Of a stretch of DNA of 64,000 bases, positions 36,513-47,559 are shown piece by piece (position 1 is the stretch's first letter; each line of letters begins with the position of its first letter). Under the pieces are notes generated by a model. That model was not told the origin of the DNA. It made no database searches and worked only from the letters and a program-made list of their open reading frames with translations. The DNA is from Catonia carolina. Taxonomy: Eukaryota > Arthropoda > Insecta > Hemiptera > Achilidae. The stretch covers positions 240,828,538 through 240,892,537 of the forward strand of contig JAQMRL010000001.1 of NCBI GenBank assembly GCA_035578175.1, written 5' to 3'. The translations under genes and the position numbers were made by a program.

Positions 36513-37544
36513 TTCAATTTCAAAATTACGGTTCATCTGAAGTAGACTTAAACAATAATTTCAAAACTCCTATTTTTTAAAATATATTTTACTTAAGCGT
36601 CGAATAAATCAAACGTGCATTAAATCAGTGATGACGGAATAATCAACCGATTTATATATTTGAACGTCAAATCAAATTCTACTACAATAACTTTTAAACG
36701 AACTACTGTTTTATGTTACGGTAGATGTAAAACACTTGTATTTAGTAAGTTATATTATTTATAAACATGATAGCCGTGCGTCTACCTTTGAATACGGGGC
36801 GGTAGAGTGTATAGAAAGATAGATACTGCCGAGATAGGTAGATTCCATTGAAATGACAGGTAGATTATAGAAGAGAGGGGCGAAGTGGAAAAATATGTTA
36901 CGTATTAGAAACATTGTGTTCTTATTTAATGTACGATTATATCCGATAATTAGGTAGTTGTGCCGCATTTAACTTTATAATGAACGAGCCTTCAAGACAG
37001 TAGCAATTATATGATGGAGAAATGGTAGCTATAGATTGGCCACTCTTAATGATATTAATGTCGTACGCATAAAAATCTTCAAGTTATGCTTAAATTATGT
37101 TTGCTACCATAGCAATTTTTATATTTGATATTGATAATTCCTAAGCGGTCTGGACCGTACGTTGCTCATACACTTCGCTATGTTTATGTGCATCTACATA
37201 TACGTATAGTCTACGTTTATCAAAATGCATTCTTGTACATATTTTATTCTCCTAGCTGCTTTATACGTACAGCTAAGATATATTTTTCCCAGAGAAATTT
37301 TATACAATTATTTCATTATTTTTAATTTAAATATTAAATGAAAATATTTTATTTTATACCAATAAATAATTATCTAGCTACGGGTTATTATATACGTATA
37401 CATATTTTCTTGAGCCCTAAGGGTCATCCCAGTCAATTTCCTGATAGAAAATACCTTCATGAGGTTAAGTTACACCAGTTAAACAAGTGACTTCGTAAGG
37501 TGATCGACTAGCAATGAACAGAAAGTAGGCTAATAATTTAAGTA

Positions 37545-38630
37545 ACCCACCGGGTTGGTCTAGAAGTAAAGTTGTCGCCGCAAGTCAGCTGTTCAACAGC
37601 TGATTTTCGGAGACGAAGGTTCCTGGTTCAAATCTTATACTTCATTTCACGTTCAGAATGCAGTACAGCTGTTATGAGAACCCGTTGTGTTATCAAGCTT
37701 ACGGAAAACATCAGGCACAACCAATAAAATAACCCTCCTTCTACGACACCATCCGAAGTTCAAGGAAAAAAATATTTAGAGTTTCGCTTACCACGCTCTA
37801 ATAAGCTCAATTTTAATCAAAATATTCTGAAAAAAATACTCTCGCTTCCTAATGAATCGTATTTTATTACGCTGTAAATGTCATTATTATACTCTGAATT
37901 TAGATAAGAGACCCTACGTATGTATGAGAGAAAGGGGTATGACGTCTCTCTGTTCTTCACCCTCACTGTCGGGTCAGGGAAGTTTTATTACCATTTTTAG
38001 ACTCTTCCGAGATATAAAGACTGTTATGCAAACAAGATTTACACAATAACTAGCATTCTTTACTTTAAAATAATTAAAAAGACGATTAAATTGATAAATA
38101 ATTTCATTACTATAATAATTTGTCGGTACCTGATCTTTAAAACTATACAAATATTAAGTATGTTTTCGTATTACGTTATTCAATAGGAGTTATGTTATTC
38201 AATAGTATTTGATTCATTGTACTTGTTTTTATCAATAATAAATAAATAAATCATGAGTTTGTAAATGAGAAATTGCTGTGGCGCGGAGTCGATATTTTGA
38301 CTTCGTTATTTTGACGTGTAGTAGCGCTCAAACTCCCATATGAAATATAAATTGCTTATGGACTTCCCGTACTGCATTCTCAACGTGAAATCAACTTTAG
38401 GAAAGGTAGTTCCTTTTATACAGATTTGAATACTAGACAGTGGTTACTGTTGTACTTTGATGGTTAGGGTTTAATTAACCATACTCTCTCAGGAGTGGGC
38501 AGCCTGGGTCTGTACAAGACTACACTTCATTTACCCATCATACACATCATTTTCATCTCATTGGGGCATGGGGTTGCTTATTGTCTGAATTGAACAGATT
38601 GCAACGTACACAGATTAGTAGTAAAAAAAT
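37545..38630 (+). repeat. tRNA-derived SINE family A, split by a transposon
   Basis: The head CCCACCGGGTTGGTCTAGAA holds a pol III A-box-like stretch, and GGTTCAAATC matches the B box. The body resumes after the inserted transposon at 38397 with GGAAAGGTAGTTCC and ends CAGATTGCAACGTACACAG. Joined length is about 327 bp, like the intact copy at 28651. Confidence 0.75.
37638..38396. mobile_element. 759-bp inverted-repeat transposon inside a SINE
   Basis: The two ends form 28-bp terminal inverted repeats (37639-37666 and 38369-38396) matching at about 25 positions, with core ATTTCACGTT and GAGAATGCAGTAC or its one-base variant. It interrupts a tRNA-derived SINE whose head (37545-37637) and body (38397-38630) join cleanly when it is removed. 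TTA on both sides (37635-37637 and 38397-38399) looks like the target duplication. No transposase is encoded. A three-base TTA duplication would fit the PIF/Harbinger group, but TA (mariner-type) cannot be excluded. Confidence 0.75.
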
Positions 38631-38721
38631 AATAATAATTGATGATTATCAGTAATTTAATTTAATTATTTATTCAAGCAAAACCCCACCAAAAAGACAC
38701 CTAAAAAAAGTTTTTTTGTCA

Positions 38722-39115
38722 TCAGTCTCTCGACTGGTTTGATGCACTTCTCTAAGTTATACTATCTTGCGCAAGTTGTTTCATATCTACATACCTGTAA
38801 CACTCTACATCTTTTGTAATTTCCTTTAAATATTCTAACCCTTGCCTCCCCCTACAATTCACTCCCTCAATATTACCCTCCATTATTGATAGATCAAAAC
38901 CTGGATGTCTTAAGATATGTTCCGCTAGTCTATCCATTCTGCTGTTAAGATGTTTCCATATTCTTCTTTTTTCATCCACTGGTCTAAGAATCTCTAAATT
39001 ACTTATTTTGTCCACCCACCTAATCCTTTAACATTTTTCTACAAAACCACATTTCAAAAGCTTCTATCCTCTTCCTTTCTACTGCCCCTAGCACCCACTT
39101 TTCACTACCGTATGA
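38722..39115 (-). pseudogene. LINE 3' end with 87-codon RT tail and hairpin
   Basis: On the minus strand 39015-38752 encodes RIWKHLNSRMDRLAEHILRH, then EGNIEGVNCRGRQGLEYLKE and VECYRYVDMKQLAQDS: the C-terminal tail typical of LINE reverse transcriptases (..GHILRH..IEG...GRGR...). After the stop come AAACCAG-tcgagaga-CTGATGAC (38745-38722), a terminal hairpin. It abuts the A-rich sequence after the split SINE. Confidence 0.8.
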
Positions 39116-39174
39116 GAAAAGCTATAGACAATAAAATTTGTTCCCGAAAATAGATAAAATTTTTAATTAATGTC

Positions 39175-39255
39175 TTTTGCCCAGCTTGTAGTGTAGCCGT
39201 CAGCCCAACTGGTTTTTATGTCGGTGTCCCGGGGTTGATTTTCGGTCAGATATGG
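39175..39255 (+). repeat. tRNA-like SINE head
   Basis: TTGTAGTGTAGCCGTCAGCC resembles an A box, and GGGGTTGATTTTCGG, about 40 bases later, a B box. Plus orientation, close to the family C remnant at 39480. Confidence 0.35.
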
Positions 39256-39479
39256 CATTTTTTTCATTTATAATAGGTGTAGATCCCCTCCTGTCATTAT
39301 ACCTACCCATAATCTAAGGCTAAAGTAAGCATCACCACTCAAAAAAAGTGTAATTTAAAACGGAAAACATCCTAATTTTATTTTTTTTAATACATAATTT
39401 TGATACCAAAGGTTTTAATATTTCTTAAATTGGGAAAGTATTTTTTTTTAAAGTTCTTTATAGAGACTCGTCATGATCA

Positions 39480-39600
39480 ATCTTTGTTGTTTGTTTTTAT
39501 TACTTTAATGTATGTTTGAAATGTTTCTAGTAACCGTCGCAAATCGAACCCAGGATCTGCCGTTTTACAGTCCCAGTGGAGTTTTCTACTACTGTACTAC
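39480..39600 (-). repeat. SINE family C, decayed
   Basis: On the minus strand GTAGTACAGTAGTAGAAAAC stands in the A-box position and CTGGGTTCGATTTGCG in the B-box position, 40-50 bases downstream. Weak match to the other copies. Confidence 0.4.
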
Positions 39601-39854
39601 AAAATGTTCCCCCAAGTAACCTTAGTTCAATAAATTTAATATTAAATCGAAAAAATTTCATTAAAATGTCATAAGAGAACTTTTATTTTGCCAAATCATT
39701 TTTCACAAAATTGTTCTTGCTATCACGAAATATTTCTACAGTTTTGGGAATTTGAAGGCAATCCAAAAATTACCTGGTACTGCACGCTTAAAAACTCCAC
39801 ATATAATTTCTGCTTTTTACTGTATGTTTGGTGACTTGGAATATAAGTAAATTT

Positions 39855-39990
39855 AAACAGGGACCCCCCCTGCGTTTCTTCTTGGGTGTCTATCAGCTGG
39901 TGACCATAAAAGTTGTTCACCTAATCGGTGTTACTTAACAGACAGAAACTTTCTGCTACAACTTTTATGCTTTCTACCTGGGCTGGCCGA
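39855..39990 (+). repeat. Dispersed repeat F, copy 2
   Basis: AACAGGGACCCCCC...TCGGTGTTACTTAACAGACA...AACTTTCTGCTACAAC aligns with the 30.7 kb copy. Confidence 0.4.
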
Positions 39991-40924
39991 AAGCTTGTAA
40001 TAAATAAAGGAAAAAATAATTAGGTATGTTTCTATAACAAAAGTTTGCACTTATAACGATTTATAGTTTTCGAAATATTTTGTTATCCCTTCAATAAAAT
40101 GATAAAATTATATCTGAAAGGCAATAATAATCTAATAATGATCACTAAAAATCGTAAAAATTAAAAATTTGTTCCACTGAAATTTTTATAATGATAACAG
40201 TTGATTTAAAACTTGTATTCCTGGATCTGGTAACAAACTTTGAATATCCTTAGAAAGTTTACACAAACAAGGGGAAGTACACCCAAACCCTGTTAAAATA
40301 GTTTCGAAGCATTAATACTGACAAAGACTATTAATCATGATCCGTGAAAGTCTGTTCCTCTTGCATTTTCTTTCATTGGCCACCCATATAATAGTTGACA
40401 TATTTTGGTAGTTGACAGCGCCCACATATTTTAAAATGGAATGTTGAATTCAATATGACACGTTGTGAAAGATATTTAGCAGATGCGAAACTCTCAGTCG
40501 GTAGTGATTTCTGAAAGCCTTCTGTTGAAATTTCTAGTTGGAAATCACAAACTCTCAAGCAATGGCAATTTTTGAAAATTAAATGAAATAAAATTACTAA
40601 CATTAGGCTGTGCTATTGGTTTTGAGGTTAGTTTCTTGTTTATTTTAATTTTTTTATCACTAATATCAGATTATTATTACTAAAGTTAGAATTCTAATTT
40701 CGATTAGAGCAAACTGGATCGTTACAATTTCACTTATCTAAAATTAGCCCTGCATTTATTTTATTGCTTATTTATGTGTATATATTTTGTATTATTTGTA
40801 TTTTTTATATATTTTTTGTATATCTTCTTCTTCTTTCAAACAGGGATTAGGCCATGGCCTGTTCCGACTCACATTCAGCTTATATTAATAATTTTAACAT
40901 TTGTTTTTTTTCCTTATGGTATAA

Positions 40925-42943
40925 TCATTGCCACCTTTTCCGTGGCCTGCCTATACCTCTTTTGCCTACCGGTTGATACTTGTAAATTTTTAGTGGAATC
41001 CTATCGGCTGACATTCGTTTAACATGTTCTTTCCACTGTTGGCGATACGATGCAACTCTCTCATTCAGGCAGAAGATGTTCAGCTCCTTCCTTATTTCCT
41101 CATTCCTGATGTGATCTCTCCTGTCACAGCCCTTAGTTCTGCGAAGAAATTTCATCTCCGCTGCCTGCACTTTACTCTCAAGTGTTTTTGATGTGACCCA
41201 AGATTCACTACCATAGAGGAGTATTGGAGCTGCCATTGTTTTATAAAATTTCATTATTGTGTTTGTGGTAGCTTTTTTCCCCAATGTCCTACTGATACTT
41301 CCACAAATCATTTGGAACTTTCCTATTTTCTTCTCCACATCCATTTCATCTTTGTAACTTATGTCACAGCCCAGATATGTGAATTGAGACACTTGCTCCA
41401 ATACTTTGTTGTCTATCACAATTTTAGATCGTATTGGGTACTTTCCTTTAAAAGCCATGATTTTTGTTTTCTCCTTTGATATTTTGAGATTATATTCTTT
41501 ACAAATTTCGTGGAGGATATGTACAGATTTTTGGAGGTCATTTTCGTTTTCCTGTATCACACACAAATCATCAGCAAACAACAGTGCATTTAGGTAAACG
41601 TCTTTACCAAGATTGATTCCTAAATCTACTCTACATTTCCATTTTCGGAAAATGTGGTCCACGTATATATTAAATAAGGTGGGCGATAAACTACACCCTT
41701 GTCTAACACCTTGGTTGATCGTGATTTCATCTAGTCGTTTATCTCCTGTATTGACTATTATTTGAGTATTGTGATAAAGAGATCGTATTGCGTTTACAAG
41801 ATGTAAAGGATATCCTCTTTCCATCAGAATTCTCCACATAAGACTTCTATTCACTCTATCAAATGCTTTTTCAAAATCAATAAAAGCCATATGCGTTTCG
41901 AGGTTGAACTCTCTTCTTTCCTCTATCAGTCTTTTAACTGAGAAAATGTTGTCTGTGCATGAACGACCTTTTCTGAACCCACACTGCTCCTCATTTAAAA
42001 CTGCTTCAGCGATACTTTTCACTCTAGAATTGATTATTTTTGAGTATATTTTATATCCTGCATTCAAAAGACTGATACCTCTATAATTTTTGCAGTCATT
42101 TCGTTTGCCTTTTTTGAAGAGAGAGATTACTTCTGCTTTACTCCACTCTTTCGGAATTTGACATTTCATCCAGCATTCATTTATCAGGTGTAAGAACCTT
42201 AATTCTAGTAACAGACCACCGTACTTGAAAAGCTCACCATTAATTCCATCCAAACCTGCAGCTTTTCGGTTTTTAATGTTCTTTAGTGCTTGTTGTAATT
42301 CAGCTATTGTTATTAAATCCACTGAATTATTCCGGATTTGATTTTGAGGCACATTTACATTTTCCTTATCAGAATACCAGAGATCTTTGTAATGCCGTAT
42401 CCAGTCATCATCCGAAATCATACTTAATGCAGCATTGTCTTTATCACTCCTATTCAAAGACCTCATTATTTTATACGCGCATTGCTGTCGTCCATGAATA
42501 TCTCTCTCTATAACACTAATAAACTTTTCCCAGGACTCCTGTTGAGCCTTTCTCACAACTTGCTTTGTAATATTCCTTTTTTGCATATAGTATTCTCTAG
42601 CTTCTTGCGTTTTCTTCTGCAAAAATACAAGATAGGCCTTTTGCTTTTCTTTTATGGCAGTTTCTATTTGTGGGTTCCAAATTCTCAGACGTCTATTATT
42701 CCTTCTCTTCAACCTTTTACCAAGTGCTTCAGTTGCAGCTTTTTGAATACACGACTTTATATTTCTCCATTCTGTCTCTACATCATCTGCAGTTGGAACT
42801 AACAAAAGATTCTCCTGCAACCTTCTCTGGTACAAGTCCCGTACGCTGTCATCCTGCAGAAGTGAAATCTTGAAGACTTCGGTTCCCTGTTTTTTATTTC
42901 TCCTGACAGTTCTCCATTTCTTTAGGATCAGCACCTTACTCAT
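40925..42943 (-). pseudogene. Reverse transcriptase of the RTE-like element (intact frame)
   Basis: An uninterrupted 672-codon frame copies the element RNA into DNA at the nicked target in functional relatives. Visible motifs in order are KNIKNRKAAGLDGINGE, EQCGFRKGRSCTDNIF, FIDFEKAFDRVNR (motif A aspartate), INQGVRQGCSLSPTLF (motif B), LLFADDL (motif C catalytic aspartates, about 41560-41590), FTYLGCDIS and LLYGSESW, then a basic C terminus GKRGIGRPRKRWQ and a TGA. The ATG at 42943 is not the true start: the frame belongs to one polyprotein with the endonuclease upstream. All catalytic residues are present, so only the upstream shifts inactivate the copy. Confidence 0.92.
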
Positions 42944-43867
42944 TAGAAGGTAGTGGTCGGTATAAATATCACAACCCTATAGACTCTTACATCTTGTACT
43001 AAACTCTTCATTTTATTATTTACAATGATGTAGTCGATGATGGATTTTGAGCCTCTAGCACTCCAGGTGAACTTATGGATATCTTTCTTTCTATAAAATG
43101 TATTCGTTATCTTTAGGTCATTGAAGGAAACAAATTGTCTTAGTTCTTGTCCATTCTGGTTCATCACTGCTTCTCCAAAAGTACCTAGTACACCTGGAAT
43201 AGTGATGTTTCCGACTCTTGCATTGAAATCTCCAACAATTGCAACGTGATCTGTTTTGCATATATTCTGCACTATTTCCTGGAGATTGTCATAGAAGGTT
43301 TCAGTCTCTTCTTTTTTCCCTTCATCTGGAGCATATATTCCGACTACCGTTAGATAACCTCTCTCAATTTTGAGTCTAACAGATACTGTCCTCTCATTTA
43401 TATAGGTGTAATCTTGAATGGCATCCTTCCATTTGTTATTCACCATTATTGCAACTCCTGCACTTGCTCGTTGATTCTGAGGTACTCCCTTGTAGACCAT
43501 CATTCAAATCCATTGTTCCCTGCAACTTTTTCTTTGTCTCAGTAATCACTGCTATGTCAACTTTCTGCTTCGCAAGACAATCATTCAGTTCATAAATCTT
43601 ATTTGATAATCCCCTAACATTCCATGTAGCTAAATTCAAAACATCCATAATCCCAAATCGTTTTTGTTTTGCAATCCTATTTGTTTTATAATCCTTTAAA
43701 CCGGTCCTATTTCCGAGGCTGTTTGTGAGTTTGCCAGTAGTTGATTTGATCCCCTGGCCGCGGTACGAACGCTGCGCAGGTTCAGTCCAGCGGTGGGGCC
43801 GCCACCTTGCTGCGTCTGAACTCACAGGATTTGTGTAGGGTTTCTCCCCTAGACGAGTTGCTTTCAC
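42944..43867 (-). pseudogene. Endonuclease domain of the RTE-like element (frameshifted)
   Basis: The endonuclease core starts near 43648 with MDVLNLATWNVRGLSNK and reaches TETKKK, then shifts frame near 43500, where a few bases are missing, and continues as GVAIMVNN...GIYAPDEG...GDFNAR...SIIDYI. These are the usual LINE endonuclease motifs (WNxRG, the catalytic E, GDFN, SxxDYI). A second shift near 42975 (AGGG where a fourth G is expected) stops the frame at 42943; in the next frame the YTDHYL histidine motif appears and leads straight into the reverse transcriptase. About 73 residues upstream of the core are open but not recognised. Confidence 0.85.
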
Positions 43868-44554
43868 TACAGCTACGAGCCTTGTCTACCCGTTGATTCT
43901 CTCTTCACAGTCATATTTCCTTCGTGCCTGCTACTTCCTGAGACGCTACTGGTGTTAGGCAGCCTTCAGGTTGAGAGAATCTGCTACTGTGAGTAAACTC
44001 ATAGCCCCCAGCACTGATCTGCTTGTCGACCCAGCTTCCCGCCTGGATTGGTTACCCGACCTTTCACTGGGTTGCTCGACGTAACAGGGGGCACCTCTTG
44101 TAGGTTACATGCTGGAGTTGAAGTGTGAGAGGCTAGAGGAAATCTCTTGCATGAAGTCCTTAGACTTACGCATCCCATGTTAGGTGCTTACGCATCAACA
44201 CTTGCATTGCCCAGAGCCATAGCTCCCCCTAGGTTGATTCCTAGAGCCCATTTTTTGTATATTTGTATTTTATTCGTATGATTGATTTTTTTTTTTGTCA
44301 GCAGCAGGCTAATAATATTACTGATGGAACCTCCAAACAGGCATTCCCTTGAAGGCCCCATTTATCCTCGTTGTGGAATTAGTTAGTAATCTTTTTTAAT
44401 ATTTTATTTAGAATTAAATATGATAGTTTTATTGTTTACTGTAAGAATATCTTTTATAATTTTCATGTTCTATGTTATATTTTTATGTGTTAATGTATCT
44501 GTCTGCAACATGTGAAATAAATTTTCTTAATCTTGTCCTTATATTGTTTATTAT

Positions 44555-44606
44555 TTGCATTGGCAAGAGAAATTCGTGTAAGTGTTCCACACCAGATTTT
44601 TAAAGA
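44555..44606 (-). repeat. Repeat E terminal fragment
   Basis: Minus strand AAAAATCTGGTGTGGAACAC, then TTACACGAATTTCTCTTGCC; only the first 50 bp of the family. Lies 300 bp beyond the RTE-like element. Confidence 0.6.
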
Positions 44607-44949
44607 TCTAAAGGTAATTTTGGTTTGAAAGGAAAGTAAAAAAATATGTGGTGTAATTGTAAAAGATAATAAAGTTTAATAAATAAAACTATCGGTTTTA
44701 TTATTCACAATTAAGTATCGAAAAGAGCAATAAAATTTATAGAAAAATATTTTTGTAGGCTGTAGGCTGTGTACAGCAGTAAAATTGAATAGAGAGTAGA
44801 ATACTTCAATAATAGCATGTATGTGTGTAAGTGTGTTGTGCATAAAGCAATTGCAGTTCAGTTTGTTATGCATTCCTTTTCAATGTTTTAAAACAGATAA
44901 GGATGAGTGGTAAGTGTAAAGTGTGAAGTTGTTAGTTACTTAGTTAAGT

Positions 44950-44995
44950 TCGAGTCTGTGATGGTGGTAGTGGTGGTGGTGGTAGTGGTGAAGCA
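44950..44995. repeat. (GGT)n-rich microsatellite
   Basis: Imperfect GTGGTGGTAGTGGTGGTGGT run, distinctly GC-rich against the surroundings. Confidence 0.8.
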
Positions 44996-45329
44996 GAGTT
45001 TCGTGCTTAACACGCGCAAATCAACCACCTTGCATTTCACTGCAATTGATGCGTTGTAAAGTAAGCAAGTTTAAGCCTACCAGTGTGTAGGAATTCACGG
45101 TTGCAGAAAATATTAAGCATTAATCATAAGCGAAGTATTTTACTATTTTAGTTGCATACTGCTATTGTAAATAACTAAGTAAAAATAAAATATAACCTAT
45201 AACTTGCATTATGTGGTTGTTATATCGTGTGTACCAATAAAATGTTTATATTTAACCAATATGGAAAAGTATATGCTTTTACCTTCTCTTTAACGAAGTA
45301 GTTTATTAATTACATATCTATTTATAACA

Positions 45330-45565
45330 AAAATCTGGTGTGAAAACACTCACACAACTTTCTCTAGACAGTGCAAATAAATAAACAATTAAACCTAACA
45401 TTAGTAATAAAACATCAGAAATGAATAAATAAACCAACCTCAAAAAAACATAACCTAATTTTAATCATGAGTGAATGATGCAAAATGAAAACTAACCTTA
45501 GTTTGGCTTAACAATACGGAAATCACTCTTTGACGCTAAACAAGTTGAATATCTTTTAATTTCCT
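45330..45565 (+). repeat. Dispersed repeat E, 5' portion, next to family R
   Basis: AAAATCTGGTGTGAAAACAC, CTCACACAACTTTCTC, CCAACCTCAAAAAAACATAA, TTTTAATCATGAGTGAATGA and CTTAGTTTGGCTTAACAATA. It ends where a 48-bp family R remnant begins. Confidence 0.7.
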
Positions 45566-45612
45566 GAACCTCTAGAGGCTTAAATCAGCCTTTCGGCTGA
45601 TGTTCTAAACAC
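45565..45612 (+). repeat. Family R, 48-bp terminal remnant
   Basis: Plus orientation: CCTCTAGAGG, then CAGCCTTTCGGCTGATG and TTCTAAAC. Only the hairpin end is present. Confidence 0.6.
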
Positions 45613-45619
45613 ACCAAGT

Positions 45620-46760
45620 ATCTTTGTTCTGTTGATTCCAACAAACGCTTAATAACAATAAATTCAGTAACTTAATTCTTATTTGAATTTTACTTAAGAT
45701 ATCATTAATACACTTCTGAAGAACTTCTATTACTTTTTCATTTAAAAGAACCTGAAAAACTCCTTAATTTCTCTAAAGTTTGAAGAACTACTCGTCACTT
45801 CTGAAGAAAAGTTTGATTCTATTGAGTACAGAACGTTTGTGTATTTTCTTAGGAATTGTACGAGTCAACGTGTCCATAACAAACAGACTGTTGATTTATT
45901 AAGGGGGTAGTCAACCCAGAAAATGAAAATGAAAACTACTGGCTATAATTTACCATTATACACTATAAAATGAAAGAGTAATTTACTAGTAATAATCTAC
46001 CACTTGATCCAGGCCAAAAAATATATTACAGCCCCAAATGTAAGGGTGGGGGTATAAAAGCAGGCTTTTACGGGGCATCAAATATCTCAGGAACAAAGAA
46101 AGATATCAACACGATGAAGATAAAAAAATGATGAATATCAACATATATCAACATGAATACAGAAAATTGCTGTCTATTATCTGTTGTATGCTCTGTAGTT
46201 TTTCTTACAAGAAATTAATTGAAAAAACTAATTTTCAAAAAAGATTTATTTTATGTATTCATAAGTTATTTTTTAACTAAATCCCTATAAATTTTTTTTG
46301 TAATAATCATTTAACAGATAATAGAGCAAGAAATTATGAACATTTAAAAAAAGGCATCCAAATATCTCCGATACAAAACAAAATATTTAATTCCCAATAA
46401 TGTACAATCATGCAAAAACACATTTTCGGAAAACTTAATTTAAAGTTTAAGGAATAATTTCACTCGCCTTGGTAGTAAGCTTTTTTACAAAATATTTATC
46501 TGATCGTTATGTAAATAAATACTATTTGTTATTTATTTACAAAATATAAACTTACAGTAAACAAGTAACTAATAAAGTTCTGATTTATAAATATTTCGCA
46601 ATAAAAACGTAATAAAGCGTTGCTATAAAGACAAAACATGTATATTTAAAACAGATGTTTTTATAACCTTTTGCAACTTACACACAAAGTAAACACATGC
46701 TGTGATTCAGAAAATTTAACGTTCAAATGCATGAGGGTGCGTTGACTAATATCCGTAATG
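45620..46760. other. Non-coding stretch
   Basis: No repeat match or frame of note. Confidence 0.4.
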
Positions 46761-47020
46761 TCTTCGATTGAAACCTCTGAATCCGAGCTATCACCGAGGG
46801 TTTAGTACATCCATAAATTTGACCGACGTACATCCAAATTGGCCTAAGAATAGACTTATATATCTTCAGTTTCTACTTAGTTGGAAGACAGAACGTCGAG
46901 ACATCAATCTGTCCAACGTCTTAAATCTATTATTCAAGGTACGTTTTTTAACCGAATCAAGAGAGTTCCAGGTTAATCGCCTGACGGCGATGAGAAATCC
47001 AAGTTAAAAGTTTCTTACGC

Positions 47021-47128
47021 TACCTTACATAATATGCGGCCTTGGGTTCGAATCCCATTCAGGCACTGCATATTTTCATACGTTACAAAAAATCATTTCT
47101 GCATTAGCAGTAATTGCAGAACATTCGG
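47021..47128 (+). repeat. SINE family B, truncated
   Basis: Contains TGCGGCCTTGGGTTCGAATC (intact B box), then ATTCAGGCACTGCATATTTT and GCATTAGCAGTAATTGCAGA, matching the 15 kb copy. The A-box part is missing or decayed. Confidence 0.6.
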
Positions 47129-47137
47129 ACGTTAAAA

Positions 47138-47325
47138 AAAGCCTTACATAACGACCTTAACATTACTCTAGTAACAGATGTTTTCATTTAACTTTATCGA
47201 AACTTCTACGACAGACTTTTCACTCATCCAAACGAACTAATACGTAAACTTTCATCCCGTCATCTACCAAACAACGTTCAAAGACGACTAAGGAGGAAGT
47301 GGAGTAGGGACTTCCTGTTTTGAAA
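47138..47325 (+). pseudogene. Jockey-like RT C-terminal fragment
   Basis: NDLNITLVTDVF then LYRNFYDRLFTHPNELIRKL, SSRHLPNNVQRRLRRKWSRD match the jockey C terminus. Joined at its left edge to a SINE B remnant and at its right to the CTTAAG cluster. Confidence 0.65.
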
Positions 47326-47363
47326 ACGGTTAATGTTATTAATGAATGAGTTTATTAATCGAT

Positions 47364-47555
47364 GACTTAGTAAGACTAAGGTAACAAGACTACCTTAAGC
47401 CGAAGGCGTAAGCCCCACCTTAAGCCTAAGGCTTAAGGCTAAGGGTGAAGGCTTAAGCCTCGCCTTACGGCTACCTTAAGGCTCCCTTAAGGGTAAGACT
47501 AAGGTATTATGACTTAGTAGAAGTAACTACTTAGTCCTACTTAGTACTTAGTAAC
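47364..47555. repeat. CTTAAG palindrome cluster
   Basis: Six CTTAAG hexamers occur within 98 bp (47394, 47419, 47432, 47452, 47475, 47486), each in variants of GCTTAAGC or CCTTAAGG. The core is flanked by the direct repeat AAGACTAAGGTA (starting near 47383 and 47495) and by repeats of GACTTAGTA, ACTTAGT. Non-coding; the origin is unclear. Confidence 0.8.
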
Positions 47556-47559
47556 ATGT

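Larger units (their letters stand above)
40824..44249 (-). mobile_element. RTE-like non-LTR retrotransposon, near full length
   Basis: A 3426-bp element lies between perfect 13-bp target-site duplications ATTTTTTGTATAT (40811-40823 and 44250-44262). On the minus strand it runs from a 5' leader (GGGCTCTAGGAATC...) through an apurinic-type endonuclease and a reverse transcriptase to a short 3' tail ending GAAGAAGAAG. There is no separate ORF1 of usual size; length, domain order and a microsatellite-like tail fit the RTE group, but the clade call is by eye. Two frameshifts make this copy non-autonomous: a small deletion near 43500 and a one-base loss in a G run near 42975. The perfect TSDs and otherwise long reading frame indicate a fairly recent insertion. 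Confidence 0.9.
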
